Of a stretch of 64,000 nucleotides of DNA, positions 9,004 through 18,042 are shown piece after piece. The translations under genes were made by a program, and so were the position numbers. Where the stretch lies: the NCBI GenBank assembly GCA_005502925.1, contig SCPD01000003.1:62001-126000 (forward strand). Direction: 5' to 3'. Source of the DNA: Rhizobiales bacterium Y(2018) (GTDB lineage Bacteria; Pseudomonadota; Alphaproteobacteria; Rhizobiales; Aestuariivirgaceae). Positions within the stretch are counted from its first letter, which is position 1, and every line of letters begins with the position of its first letter. The notes under the pieces were generated by a model, which worked only from the letters and a program-made list of their open reading frames with translations, ran no database searches and had not been told where the DNA came from.

Positions 9004-9936
9004 ATGCTGTTACTGGCTGGCCGACGCCTCGCGTCGATGCTCCTGATCATGATCGTGATCTCGATACTGCTGTTCCTTGCCTTCGAAGGGGACAAGCTGG
9101 CACTCGCCGGACGGGTGCTCGGCCAGTACACGACACTGGAAGGCAAACTCCACTGGATCGAAGAGAACGGCTACAATCGGCCGCTCGTGGTGCGCTACAT
9201 AAGCTGGCTCTATGGCTTCTTCACCGGCGACTGGAAAATCTCGGCGCAATATAACCGGCCGGTGCTCGAGTTCCTGGCCCCTCGCCTCGCCAATACGGCA
9301 ATACTCGGCCTCTGTGTCTTCATCATCACGGCGGTCATCTCGCTGATCCTCGGCGTGCTCGCCGGCATCAATGAAGGCGGCCTGCGCGACCGCGTCATCT
9401 CGGTCATCTCGGTCATCACGACGTCCTTTCCGGAATTCGCCTCGGGCACCTTTCTCGTCGCCATCTTCGTGTTCTGGCTCGACTGGCTGCCAGGCTCCTC
9501 GTCCTTCACCAATGGCTTCAGCGTGAAAGAGCTGGTGCTGCCGGTCGCCGTGCTCGTGATCTTCAATTTCGGCTATTATACCCGCATGACGCGGGCCTCG
9601 ATGGCCGAGGTCATGACCTCGCAATATGTGCGGACCGCTATCCTCAAGGGCCTTCCGCCCCGGAGCGTCGTCGTCAAGCATGCGTTGCGCAATGCGCTGA
9701 TCGCGCCCTTCACGGTCATGATCCTGCAGCTCAACTATCTCCTGTCCGGCATCGTCGTGACCGAAGTGTTCTTCGCCTATGATGGCTTCGCCAAGGCGAT
9801 GTACGACGCCGCCCTCTTCGGCGACACCTATGTCGTCTCTGCCTGCGCCATGGTCGCGGTGTTCGTGGCGGTCCTGTCGCAGTTCATCTCGGATGTGGGC
9901 TACACCTATCTCAATCCGCGCATTCGTTTCGCATAA
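9004..9936 (+). CDS. Dipeptide/oligopeptide-type ABC transporter permease (DppB-like)
   Basis: 310-residue inner-membrane permease with about six membrane segments. The first is at the N-terminus (LASMLLIMIVISILLFLAF). The EAA-loop-type segment KGLPPRSVVVKHALRNALIAP contacts the ATPase. The DppB family usually has a large periplasmic loop after TM1, seen here at about residues 30-95. Start at 9004 with GGTGAGG just upstream. First gene of a compact unit: permease, second permease 12 bases later, fused ATPase, amidase and Tat-exported binding protein. A solute of peptide, opine or amide type is likely. Confidence 0.93.
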   Translation: MLLLAGRRLASMLLIMIVISILLFLAFEGDKLALAGRVLGQYTTLEGKLHWIEENGYNRPLVVRYISWLYGFFTGDWKISAQYNRPVLEFLAPRLANTAILGLCVFIITAVISLILGVLAGINEGGLRDRVISVISVITTSFPEFASGTFLVAIFVFWLDWLPGSSSFTNGFSVKELVLPVAVLVIFNFGYYTRMTRASMAEVMTSQYVRTAILKGLPPRSVVVKHALRNALIAPFTVMILQLNYLLSGIVVTEVFFAYDGFAKAMYDAALFGDTYVVSACAMVAVFVAVLSQFISDVGYTYLNPRIRFA

Positions 9937-9948
9937 GGACAGAAGCAC

Positions 9949-10902
9949 ATGACCGTGACGTCCGTGCCAGCGACAGAGATGCCCAAGCGTCGGCCCCGTT
10001 TCCTGCGCATCCTGAAATCGATCGCGCTGCTGCGCGAATCCTATGTCGGCATGTTCGGCGCCGTCCTGGTGCTGTTCTGGCTCGTCATGGCGGTCGGCGC
10101 CGACCTCTTTCCGCTGCGCGATCCCCTGGCGCAATCGGCGCCCGATCTCCTGAAGCCAGCTTTGTCGTTGGCGCCCGACGGCACCACCTATTGGCTCGGC
10201 ACCGACGACAAGGGACGCGATATCCTTTCGCGCCTCATCTTCGGCTCGCGACTCGTTCTGTTCTGGTCGGTCCTCGCGACCGTCGTCGCTTATGCGGTCG
10301 GCATGCTGCTGGGTGTGATGGCGGGCTATCGCGGCGGCTGGTGGGACGAGGTCATTTCCTTCATCGGCAATGTGTTCCTCTCTTTTCCGCCGATGGTCCT
10401 GTTCCTCGTCATTCTCACCAACTTCGGCCCGACCTCCAGCATGGGGCAATATATCGGCAGCCTGGGCGTCGGCAGCACCGTGGTATCGGGCGTCATCATC
10501 ATCGTCGCCATCACCTTCGGCACTGCCCCGCAAGTGGCCCGCATCGTGCGCGGCCTGGTGCTCGACCTGAAGACGCGCGACTATATCGCCGCCGCCGAGG
10601 TGCGCGGCGAAAGCCCCTTATATATCATGCTGGTCGAGCTCCTGCCCAATGCGCGGGGGCCCCTGATCGTCGATGCCTGCCTGCGGCTCGGTTATGTCAT
10701 CATCGCCATCGCGGTGCTCGGCTTCCTGAGCCTCGGTCTGCCGCCGCCCGAGCCCGATTGGGGCAAGATGATCGCCGAGGTGCGCGGCTTCGGCGCCATG
10801 GGGAGCAATGCGATGATCTGGCCGGCCATGGCCATCTCATCCCTGGTGCTCGGCCTCAATCTCCTGGCCGACGCCTTGCGCGAAATCTCACTGCGTGATT
10901 GA
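9949..10902 (+). CDS. Dipeptide/oligopeptide-type ABC transporter permease (DppC-like)
   Basis: 317 residues; second inner-membrane subunit. An N-terminal cytosolic stretch is followed by TM1 (YVGMFGAVLVLFWLVMAVGAD) and the WLGTDDKGRDILSRLIFGSR motif typical of DppC proteins. The ATPase-contact segment is RGESPLYIMLVELLPNARGPL. It pairs with the DppB-like protein to form the channel. Starts 12 bases after the preceding stop and is followed by the fused ATPase gene 6 bases later, so it is clearly co-transcribed. Confidence 0.94.
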   Translation: MTVTSVPATEMPKRRPRFLRILKSIALLRESYVGMFGAVLVLFWLVMAVGADLFPLRDPLAQSAPDLLKPALSLAPDGTTYWLGTDDKGRDILSRLIFGSRLVLFWSVLATVVAYAVGMLLGVMAGYRGGWWDEVISFIGNVFLSFPPMVLFLVILTNFGPTSSMGQYIGSLGVGSTVVSGVIIIVAITFGTAPQVARIVRGLVLDLKTRDYIAAAEVRGESPLYIMLVELLPNARGPLIVDACLRLGYVIIAIAVLGFLSLGLPPPEPDWGKMIAEVRGFGAMGSNAMIWPAMAISSLVLGLNLLADALREISLRD

Positions 10903-10908
10903 GGGGGC

Positions 10909-13017
10909 ATGGCGATGAATGCAGCACAGACACCGGTCCTCGAATGCAAGGACGTCTCGATCTCCTATTTCACGCGCGCCGGCGCTATCCCCGCGGTCTA
11001 TGACTTCAACCTCACCGTGATGCCGGGCGAAGCGGTCGGCATCGTCGGCGAGTCGGGCTGCGGCAAGTCGACGGTGGCGCTCGCCATCATGCAGTATATG
11101 GGCCGCAACGGCGCCATCACCGGCGGCGAGATCAGGTTCATGGGCCGCGACATGCGCACCATGTCGCAGGAGGAGCTGCGCAAGATCCGCGGTTCGCAGA
11201 TCTCGATGGTCTATCAGGAGCCGATGGCGTCGCTCAATCCGTCGCTGCTCATCCGCACCCAGCTGACCGAGGTGCTGGTGATCCACGAGGGCATCAGCGA
11301 GAACGCCGCCTATAAGCGTGCCGTCGAGGTGCTCGACGCGGTGCGCCTTCCGGATCCGGACCGCATCATGAATTCCTATCCACATCAGCTGTCGGGCGGT
11401 CAGCAGCAGCGTGTCGTCATCGCCATGGCGCTGCTTTCCAACCCGAAGCTTCTGCTGCTGGACGAGCCCACCACGGCGCTCGACGTGACGGTGGAAGCGG
11501 GCGTGGTCGAGCTCATCAAGGATATCTCGACGCGCTTCGGGACGTCGATGATCTACATCTCGCACAATCTTGGCCTCATCCTCGAAACCTGTGACCGTAT
11601 CTGCGTCATGTATTCGGGACAGGCGGTCGAGGTCGGCGAGGTGAAGCAGGTCTTCGACCATATGCGCCATCCCTATACACGCGGGCTGTTCTCCTCGATT
11701 CCGCTGCCAGGCGCCGATCGCTTCTCACGGCCGCTGGTTCCCATCCGCGGGCAGTTGCCGCTGCCGCGCGACCGGCCGAAGGGTTGCACTTTCGGGCCGC
11801 GCTGTGATTTCTTCGAGGCCGCACGCTGCGACAAGCCGATCGCGATGCTCGACATCGAGAACGATCCCGGCCACCAGGCGCGCTGCGTGCGCTACAACGA
11901 GATCGACTGGAAGCGCTATCGGCCCAAGGGTCTCGAAGCCGAACCGATCATACCCGGACCGCCGGTGCTGCAGATCAGGAACATGAAGAAGTACTACGAG
12001 ATCCGCGACAATTCGATCGCCGCGATGATCTCCGGCACCAAATCGCGCTTCGTGAAGGCCAATGAGAAGATCGACTTCGAGGCGCGCGAGGGCGAAACCG
12101 TCGCCATCGTCGGCGAATCCGGCTGCGGCAAGAGCACCTTCGCCAAAGTGCTGATGGGTCTTGAGGAGTCGAGCGGCGGTGAGGTGCTGGTGAATGGTCA
12201 GGAGGTCGGCCACCTGCCGGTGCGCAAGCGCCCGGCTGGCCTGATATCGAGCCTGCAGATCGTCTTCCAGAATCCCTTCGAGACTCTCAATCCGAGCCAT
12301 TCGGTGGGCTCCCAGATCGCGCGCGTGCTGCGTAAATTCGGCGTCGCCAAGAACCGCGACGAAGCCGAGCGCAAGACCTATGAACTGCTCGATCTCGTCA
12401 AGCTGCCACGGGAATTCGCCGATCGTAAGCCGCGCCAGCTGTCGGGCGGCCAGAAGCAGCGCATCGGCATCGCCCGCGCTTTCGGCGGCGAGGCGGCGGT
12501 GGTCATCGCCGACGAGCCTGTCTCCGCCCTCGACGTCTCGGTGCAGGCGGCGGTGACCGGGCTCCTCACCGACATCCAGCGCAAGAAGCGCACGACCCTG
12601 GTCTTCATCAGCCACGATCTTTCGGTGGTGCGCTATCTCGCCGACCGGATCGTGGTCATGTATCTCGGCCGTATCATGGAACAGGGCACCACGGATGAGG
12701 TGTTCTCGCCGCCCTATCACCCCTATACCGAGGCGCTGCTTTCCGCCGTACCGATCGCCGATACATCAGTCACCAAGAGGCACATCGTGCTCAAGGGTGA
12801 GCTGCCTTCGCCGATGAACCCGCCACCGGGTTGTCCGTTCCAGACCCGCTGCCATCGCAAGATCGGCGCCATCTGCGAGACGGAGATGCCGCCCAACAAG
12901 GACATGGGCAACGGCCATATGATCATGTGCCACCTGCCCGACGACGTGCTGCGCGCGATGGAGCCAGTGATCAAGGTCGGCCGCGACGAAACCGAAGAAA
13001 GCAATATCGCCCACTAA
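10909..13017 (+). CDS. Fused DppD-DppF-type ABC transporter ATPase
   Basis: 702 residues containing two complete ABC nucleotide-binding domains. Domain 1 (about residues 10-335) has Walker A GESGCGKSTVA, signature LSGGQQQR and Walker B LLLLDEPTTALD. Domain 2 (about 350-690) has GESGCGKSTFA, LSGGQKQR and ADEPVSALD. Each domain ends in an oligopeptide-transporter C-terminal Cys motif (GCTFGPRCDFFEAARC and GCPFQTRCHRKIGAIC), which in this family can hold an Fe-S cluster. DppD and DppF are usually separate proteins, so this is a fusion of the pair. An alternative start is the ATG at 10915. The GGGGG run before 10909 supports the first ATG. Confidence 0.94.
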   Translation: MAMNAAQTPVLECKDVSISYFTRAGAIPAVYDFNLTVMPGEAVGIVGESGCGKSTVALAIMQYMGRNGAITGGEIRFMGRDMRTMSQEELRKIRGSQISMVYQEPMASLNPSLLIRTQLTEVLVIHEGISENAAYKRAVEVLDAVRLPDPDRIMNSYPHQLSGGQQQRVVIAMALLSNPKLLLLDEPTTALDVTVEAGVVELIKDISTRFGTSMIYISHNLGLILETCDRICVMYSGQAVEVGEVKQVFDHMRHPYTRGLFSSIPLPGADRFSRPLVPIRGQLPLPRDRPKGCTFGPRCDFFEAARCDKPIAMLDIENDPGHQARCVRYNEIDWKRYRPKGLEAEPIIPGPPVLQIRNMKKYYEIRDNSIAAMISGTKSRFVKANEKIDFEAREGETVAIVGESGCGKSTFAKVLMGLEESSGGEVLVNGQEVGHLPVRKRPAGLISSLQIVFQNPFETLNPSHSVGSQIARVLRKFGVAKNRDEAERKTYELLDLVKLPREFADRKPRQLSGGQKQRIGIARAFGGEAAVVIADEPVSALDVSVQAAVTGLLTDIQRKKRTTLVFISHDLSVVRYLADRIVVMYLGRIMEQGTTDEVFSPPYHPYTEALLSAVPIADTSVTKRHIVLKGELPSPMNPPPGCPFQTRCHRKIGAICETEMPPNKDMGNGHMIMCHLPDDVLRAMEPVIKVGRDETEESNIAH

Positions 13018-13019
13018 GC

Positions 13020-14477
13020 ATGCCCCTTCCTCTGCATCTCAGATCCGCTCTCGATCAGGCGCGCCTCCTGCGTGCCCGCAAGATCAGTGCCCGCGAGCTT
13101 CTCGATCTCGCCTGGAGCCAGGCCGAGAAGAACAACAAGTCGCTCAATGCGGTGATCGTCAGCGACATAGCGCGCGCCCGCAAGGCCGCTGCCGCCACCG
13201 ACCGGCGGCTCAAGGCGGGTGAGCCCAAGGGCATCTTTGACGGCGTGCCGATGACGATCAAGGAGAGCTTCGACTGGACCGGCACACCGACAACCTGGGG
13301 CGATCCGCGTTTTACCGGCAACATAGCCAAATCCGATGCGGTCGCCCTCACCCGCCTCACCGATCAGGGCGCCGTCATCTTCGGCAAGACCAACGTGCCC
13401 CTGATGCTCGCCGACTGGCAGAGCTTCAATGCCATTTACGGCACGACGAACAATCCTTGGGACCTGACGCGCTCGCCCGGCGGCTCCTCGGGCGGGTCGG
13501 CGGTGGCGCTCGCCACCGGGATGAGTGCGCTCGAGATCGGCTCCGATATCGGCGCCTCGATCCGCAACCCGGCGCATTATTGCGGCGTCTATGGCCATAA
13601 GCCGACCTATGGCATCGTGCCGATGCGCGGCCAGTTCCTGCCCGGCATCGTGACGCCGAGCGACATTTCCGTGGCGGGCCCCATGGCGCGCAGCGCCCGC
13701 GATCTCACCGCGATGCTCAAGCTCCTGGCGGGCCCCGACGGTGTCGAGGCGCAAGCCTTCCAGCTCAAGCTGCCGGGCGCACCGCAAAAGTCGTTCAAGG
13801 ACTTCCGCGTGGCGGTGATGCTGAGCGATCCGGTGAGCGAAGTCGACCAGCCGGTGCAGGACCTGGTCGGAAAATTGGCCCAATTCCTGTCCAAAAGGGC
13901 GAAGCGCCTGTCGATGACGGCGCGGCCCGAATTCTCGACCCGCGAGGCGATGGACGTCTATATCGAGCTTCTGCGCTCGGCGACGAGCCGGCGGCAAAGC
14001 GACCGCGACTTCGCCGCCAACCGGGCGCTGGCCGATAGCTTCGCCACGGACGACACCAGCTATTTCGCCCAGATGACCCGCGCCTATGTGCTGCCGCACC
14101 GCTCCTGGCTCATGGCCAATGAGCGGCGCCATCAGATACGCCTGCTCTGGGATCGCTTCTTCGCCGACTGGGACGTGCTCATCTGCCCGGCGGCGGCCTC
14201 GGCCGCCTTTCCACATGACCAGAAGGGCGAGCGCCACGAGCGGACGATCGAGGTGAACGGGCGGCGGGTCCCAACGACCGACCAGCTGTTCTGGGCCGGA
14301 TATTCGGGCGGCTTCTACCTGCCCTCGACCGTCGCCCCGATGGGGCTGACGCCGCAAGGCCTGCCGGCCGGCATCCAGATCATCACCCGGCAATATGGCG
14401 ACTTGACCGCGTTGCGTTTTGCCGAGCTCCTGGAACAGGAATATTGCGCTTTCGTGCCGCCGCCAGGTGCTCAGTAG
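13020..14477 (+). CDS. Amidase signature family hydrolase
   Basis: 485 residues. The Ser-cisSer-Lys triad is visible: Lys81 in PMTIKES, the GGSSGGS motif at 154-160 with the cis-Ser, and nucleophile Ser180 in DIGASIRNPA. Members hydrolyse amides to acid and ammonia. The start ATG at 13020 lies 2 bases after the transporter ATPase stop. No export signal is seen, so it acts in the cytosol, presumably on the amide imported by the neighbouring transporter. Substrate specificity cannot be read from sequence; annotations such as indoleacetamide hydrolase or Glu-tRNA amidotransferase A would be overcalls without a GatC/GatB context. Confidence 0.92.
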   Translation: MPLPLHLRSALDQARLLRARKISARELLDLAWSQAEKNNKSLNAVIVSDIARARKAAAATDRRLKAGEPKGIFDGVPMTIKESFDWTGTPTTWGDPRFTGNIAKSDAVALTRLTDQGAVIFGKTNVPLMLADWQSFNAIYGTTNNPWDLTRSPGGSSGGSAVALATGMSALEIGSDIGASIRNPAHYCGVYGHKPTYGIVPMRGQFLPGIVTPSDISVAGPMARSARDLTAMLKLLAGPDGVEAQAFQLKLPGAPQKSFKDFRVAVMLSDPVSEVDQPVQDLVGKLAQFLSKRAKRLSMTARPEFSTREAMDVYIELLRSATSRRQSDRDFAANRALADSFATDDTSYFAQMTRAYVLPHRSWLMANERRHQIRLLWDRFFADWDVLICPAAASAAFPHDQKGERHERTIEVNGRRVPTTDQLFWAGYSGGFYLPSTVAPMGLTPQGLPAGIQIITRQYGDLTALRFAELLEQEYCAFVPPPGAQ

Positions 14478-14659
14478 ACGGAAATGTGCAACCGCCTTGC
14501 CGCCCAGGGCGTAAATTCCATTCACCATTTGCGAATTCGAATAGCGGTGATAGGCTTCTCCTGGGCGCAAATGGCTCAAATAATCGACGTCCGATCCAAC
14601 GGGACGCCAAGTTCATCTTTTGCAAAGAACCCCCGCAATGGGAGGGAGGAAGAGGACAA
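14478..14659. other. Intergenic region between amidase and binding-protein genes
   Basis: 182 bases without a convincing gene. The last 20 bases hold the purine-rich ribosome-binding site GGGAGGAAGAGG of the downstream gene. No terminator-like stem with a T run was seen, so read-through from the amidase gene is possible; a separate promoter for the binding protein is equally possible. Confidence 0.5.
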
Positions 14660-16333
14660 ATGTCAGACAAAGAACATATTTGGATTCCGAAGCTCAAGCA
14701 GCAGCTCTCCGACAAGAAAATCGACCGCCGCGAGTTCGTTCGCTATGCGAGCCTGCTCGGCATGTCGTCGGGCGCGGCCTACATGTGGGCCGGCAAGATC
14801 ACCGGCCAGCCATTGGCGCCGCCGGCCATGGCGCAGGACATGCCGAAAGGCGGCGTCCTCAAGATCGCCCAGCGTATCCCTAAGGTCGACAACCCGCATA
14901 CATTCTCCTGGGTCTACGACTCGAACGTGGTGCGCCAGGTCTGCGGCTATCTCACCCGTACCGGCGTCGACAATGTGACCCGCCCGCATCTGTGCGAGAA
15001 GTGGGAAGCCTCGGAAGACCTCAAGACCTGGACGCTTCACATCAAGAAGGATGCCAAGTGGCATAAGGGCGAGGACTTCACCGCCGAACATGCGGCCTGG
15101 AACATCAAGCACTGCCTCGACCCGAAAGTCGGCTCCTCCGTCGTCGGCCTGATGAAAGGCTACATGCTGAAGGACGTCGACACCGGCACGAAGGACGACA
15201 AGGGCAATGCGGTGATGACCACCGAATTGTGGGATGCCAATGCGATCGAGATCAAGGACCCGAAGACTCTCGTCCTCAATCTCGCGCAGGCTCAGGTCGC
15301 GGTTCCGGAGCATCTTTTCCACTATCCGTTCCTGATGCTCGACCCGGCCGAAAATGGTGCCTTCATCGTCGGCTCCAACGGCACCGAATCCTTCGAGCTG
15401 GTGGAGCTGGAAGTCTCGCGCAAGGCGGTGTTCAAGCGCCGTCCCGACGCGCCCGGCTATCTCGACGAGTTGCACTTCATCGATCTCGGCGACAATCCGA
15501 CTGCGGTGGCGGGCGCGCTTGCCTCCAAACAGGTCGACGGCATCTATCAAGGCAATATCGAGCAGTTCGACCTCTATAAGGGCATGGCGCATGTCGACAT
15601 CCACCAGGTGGTGACGGCCCAGACCGGTGTCGCCCGCATGCAGATGACGCAGAAGCCGTACGACGATCCGAAAGTGCGCAAGGCGATCCGCCTCGCCACC
15701 GACCCGGCGAAATGCCTGCAGATCGCGCATAAGGGTGTCGGCGAAGCGGCGGAACATCACCACGTCTGCACGGTGCATCCCGACTACAAGAAAATCGAAC
15801 CGCTCGGCTACAAGCCCGAAGAGGCGAAGAAGCTCCTGGCGGAGGCCGGCCATCCGGACGGCATCGACATCGAGATCTTCTGCAAGCCCGATCCGTCCTG
15901 GGAACAGGCCGCCGTCGAGGCGATGGCGGAACAGTGGAAGGCTGGCGGCATTCGGGCCAAAATCAATGTCCTGCCGTCGGCGAAGTTCTGGGAAGTGTGG
16001 ACGGAAGTGCCCTTCGGCTTCACCGAATGGACGCACCGCCCGCTCGGCTTCATGGTGCTGGCGCTCGCCTATCGCACCGGCGTGCCGTGGAACGAGTCGC
16101 GCTATTCGAACAAGCAGTTCGACGAGCTGCTGAACAAGGCCGAAGGCACTCTCGACGTCGACAAGCGCCGCGAGATCCTGGGCGAGCTCGAAACGATCAT
16201 GCTGGAGGATGGGCCGATCACCCAGCCGCTCTGGCGCTCGGTCTACGCCGCCTATGACAAGCGGGTGCAGGGCTTCGAGATCCACCCGACGCTTTATATC
16301 TTCGGCGAGCAGTTGGCCGTCAAACCGGCGTAA
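14660..16333 (+). CDS. ABC transporter substrate-binding protein, Tat-exported (SBP family 5)
   Basis: 557 residues; extracytoplasmic solute receptor of the DppA/OppA family (PF00496). The N-terminus carries a twin-arginine signal: DRREFVRYASLLGMSSG with RR at residues 23-24, then a hydrophobic stretch and a likely cleavage site near PAMAQD (about 60). The family core includes VRQVCGYLTRTGVDN, WTLHIKKDAKWHKGEDFTA and KAIRLATD. The ATG at 14660, preceded by GGGAGGAAGAGGACAA, is the clear start. It is probably the receptor for the permeases and ATPase at 9-13 kb. Tat export is common among alphaproteobacterial members. A terminator follows. Confidence 0.93.
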   Translation: MSDKEHIWIPKLKQQLSDKKIDRREFVRYASLLGMSSGAAYMWAGKITGQPLAPPAMAQDMPKGGVLKIAQRIPKVDNPHTFSWVYDSNVVRQVCGYLTRTGVDNVTRPHLCEKWEASEDLKTWTLHIKKDAKWHKGEDFTAEHAAWNIKHCLDPKVGSSVVGLMKGYMLKDVDTGTKDDKGNAVMTTELWDANAIEIKDPKTLVLNLAQAQVAVPEHLFHYPFLMLDPAENGAFIVGSNGTESFELVELEVSRKAVFKRRPDAPGYLDELHFIDLGDNPTAVAGALASKQVDGIYQGNIEQFDLYKGMAHVDIHQVVTAQTGVARMQMTQKPYDDPKVRKAIRLATDPAKCLQIAHKGVGEAAEHHHVCTVHPDYKKIEPLGYKPEEAKKLLAEAGHPDGIDIEIFCKPDPSWEQAAVEAMAEQWKAGGIRAKINVLPSAKFWEVWTEVPFGFTEWTHRPLGFMVLALAYRTGVPWNESRYSNKQFDELLNKAEGTLDVDKRREILGELETIMLEDGPITQPLWRSVYAAYDKRVQGFEIHPTLYIFGEQLAVKPA

Positions 16334-16357
16334 ACAGACCTCGGACACGAAGGAGAG

Positions 16358-16388
16358 CCCGCGAGCCTTGCTCGCGGGTTTTCTCTTT
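16358..16388 (+). terminator. Rho-independent terminator after the binding-protein gene
   Basis: A 9-bp stem CCCGCGAGC (16358-16366) with 16370-16378, a CTT loop, then TTTTCTCTTT. It overlaps the stop codon of the convergent alpha/beta hydrolase gene. Confidence 0.85.
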
Positions 16389-17215
16389 CAGTCCGCCACA
16401 CGCTGATCGAAGAACCGCATTTCGAGCGCCCAGGTGTCGGGCGAGAAGATCGTGCCGTGGGTCCCGCCCGGGACGACGACCATTTGCTTGGGCTCGTTGG
16501 CGGCGGCGAAGAGCTTCCGGCCCTCAGCGATGGGAATGACATGGTCCTGGTCGCCATGGATGACGAGAAGCGGCGCGTGGACCCTGCCGATATAGGCGAA
16601 TGAATCGAACCTGTCCTTCATGAGCCAGTGCACCGGCAGCCACCAATAGTGCGCGGCAGCGATATCGGCCGCCGAATAGTACGGTGCTTCGAGCGCGACC
16701 GCGCCGACCCGGCGCTCGGCGGCAAGCTGCACCGCGACGCCGCTGCCCAGAGACTCGCCCACCAGCATGATCGTCTCGGACTTCACCCCTTGCGCGATGA
16801 GCCAGTCATAGGCGGCCCGGGCATCCTTCACCAATCCCGCTTCGGAGGGTTTTCCGGTGCTCGCGCCGTAGCCGCGATACGACACGAAGAGCACGCCGAA
16901 ATCTCCGCTTTGATAGGCGGCGAAGCGTTCGCTGCGACCGGAGATCTCACCGCCATTGCCGTGCAGATAGAGGATGACTGGCCTTCCCGGCTTGGGCGCC
17001 GCGTACCAGACCTGCAAGGTCTGGGCGTCCTCGGTCACCAGTTTCAGATCCGCCACCCCTTCGAGCCCCAAGGCGGCAGCGGACAATCCCCGATGAGACG
17101 GAAAGTACTGATAGCTCCGCTGGCTCGCATACATGAAGAGGGCGGCGAACAGATAGAGAGATATCGCGGCGATGGCGGCCAGGCGCAGAAGGGGAATCAG
17201 GCCGGCGGCGCTCAT
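16388..17215 (-). CDS. Alpha/beta hydrolase, membrane-anchored (BEM46/DUF-type serine esterase)
   Basis: 275 residues. One N-terminal membrane helix (about residues 8-28, LLRLAAIAAISLYLFAALFMY) is followed by an alpha/beta-hydrolase core. The core has the HG oxyanion motif LYLHGNGG, nucleophile elbow GESLGS, acid in HGDQDHVIP and catalytic His in GGTHGT. This layout resembles the ABHD13/BEM46-like group. The start at 17215 (MSAAGLIPLL) overlaps the stop of the upstream cupin gene by 4 bases (ATGA), implying translational coupling. The substrate is unknown; the catalytic domain probably faces the periplasm. Confidence 0.88.
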   Translation of the reverse strand: MSAAGLIPLLRLAAIAAISLYLFAALFMYASQRSYQYFPSHRGLSAAALGLEGVADLKLVTEDAQTLQVWYAAPKPGRPVILYLHGNGGEISGRSERFAAYQSGDFGVLFVSYRGYGASTGKPSEAGLVKDARAAYDWLIAQGVKSETIMLVGESLGSGVAVQLAAERRVGAVALEAPYYSAADIAAAHYWWLPVHWLMKDRFDSFAYIGRVHAPLLVIHGDQDHVIPIAEGRKLFAAANEPKQMVVVPGGTHGTIFSPDTWALEMRFFDQRVAD

Positions 17216-17829
17216 GCGCCCTCCACCAGCCGGGCGGGTGAGCCGACATCGCGCGTCCACGCCCAGACGGCGAGCAATGGGCTGGTATCGGTACGGGTTG
17301 CATGGCTCATGCGCGGCGGGTGCCAGACCGTCTCTCCAGGGGCACGGCTGACGAAGGCGCTCGTGTCCTTGCGCCAGTCGCTCGGGCCGGTCAGGAGCCA
17401 GTAAAGCTCCGGCGCCTTATGCCAGTGATCGCGATAGAGCCGTCCCGGCCCCAGAAGCAGGAGCCCCATCAGGAAATCATCGCCGGGAAAGAAGCCGTCG
17501 GGGCCGACGATCTCGGCATAGGCGTAATTGTCCATGTAGCCTTCGCCCATCACGTCGTCGGAGTAGTTCGGATTCTGTTTCCAATGCAGGAACTCGTCGA
17601 TCCCGGCGAGGGCGGCGGCGACCTCGGGGACGAGGAACATGGATGTCGCAACACATTCGGCGAAATAGCGCGTGGCAGGAAGCCGGCGCGAGCCTGGATC
17701 GACAGCCGCTGCCGGCGACAGATCCTGGGCAGCGAGGCGCGCTTTGACCTCAGCCGCTCCCTCGCCCTTGAGCGACATGCGGATGGCGTCGATGACCCAG
17801 ATGGCGGGACCGTAAATGTTGTCGTTCAA
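17212..17829 (-). CDS. Cupin-type DMSP-lyase-like protein (DddL/DddQ family fold)
   Basis: 205 residues. The central motif YRDHWHKAPELYWLLTG (His135, His137, Glu141, Tyr143) and the later His170 (VWHPP) match the metal-binding pattern known for the DddQ/DddL/DddW cupins (PF16867): His-x3-Glu-x-Tyr plus a downstream His. Those enzymes cleave dimethylsulfoniopropionate to DMS and acrylate. Many homologues in soil bacteria are untested, so a different cupin reaction is possible. No signal peptide is present. It is coupled by an ATGA overlap to a membrane-anchored alpha/beta hydrolase and lies near an iron ADH and a DddP-like gene. Family match about 0.75; the lyase function is much less certain. 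Confidence 0.7.
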   Translation of the reverse strand: MNDNIYGPAIWVIDAIRMSLKGEGAAEVKARLAAQDLSPAAAVDPGSRRLPATRYFAECVATSMFLVPEVAAALAGIDEFLHWKQNPNYSDDVMGEGYMDNYAYAEIVGPDGFFPGDDFLMGLLLLGPGRLYRDHWHKAPELYWLLTGPSDWRKDTSAFVSRAPGETVWHPPRMSHATRTDTSPLLAVWAWTRDVGSPARLVEGA

Positions 17830-18042
17830 CTACCCGCCCCCAACGACGCGGATCGGGTAAAGCGGTATCCACCCGATCGCGTCCCAGTTCTCAGACTCCA
17901 CACCCATACATCACCAAAGGCAGTAGCGTTCCCAGGTGACCCGATCCAAGCCCACCCGGATCGGATCGGCACTTTGTCCATTCTGCGTCGATTCCGAAAC
18001 GCCATTCGTGCCGGTCGGTTAACGGCACATGCTCTTCGCCCG

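Noticed and set aside
9010-10533. Long antisense open frame of about 507 codons under the DppB/DppC genes
   Set aside because: The translation is repetitive and rich in Asp, His, Arg and Glu, a typical antisense artefact of G+C-rich codon use; the plus-strand permeases have clear family motifs.
13020-14477. Calling the amidase GatA (Glu-tRNA amidotransferase subunit A)
   Set aside because: No gatC or gatB nearby, and the gene belongs to a transporter unit; the signature is shared by many amidases.
13014-14579. Antisense open frame of about 521 codons under the amidase gene
   Set aside because: No recognisable motif and extreme His/Arg/Gly composition; the amidase on the plus strand has the complete Ser-cisSer-Lys triad.
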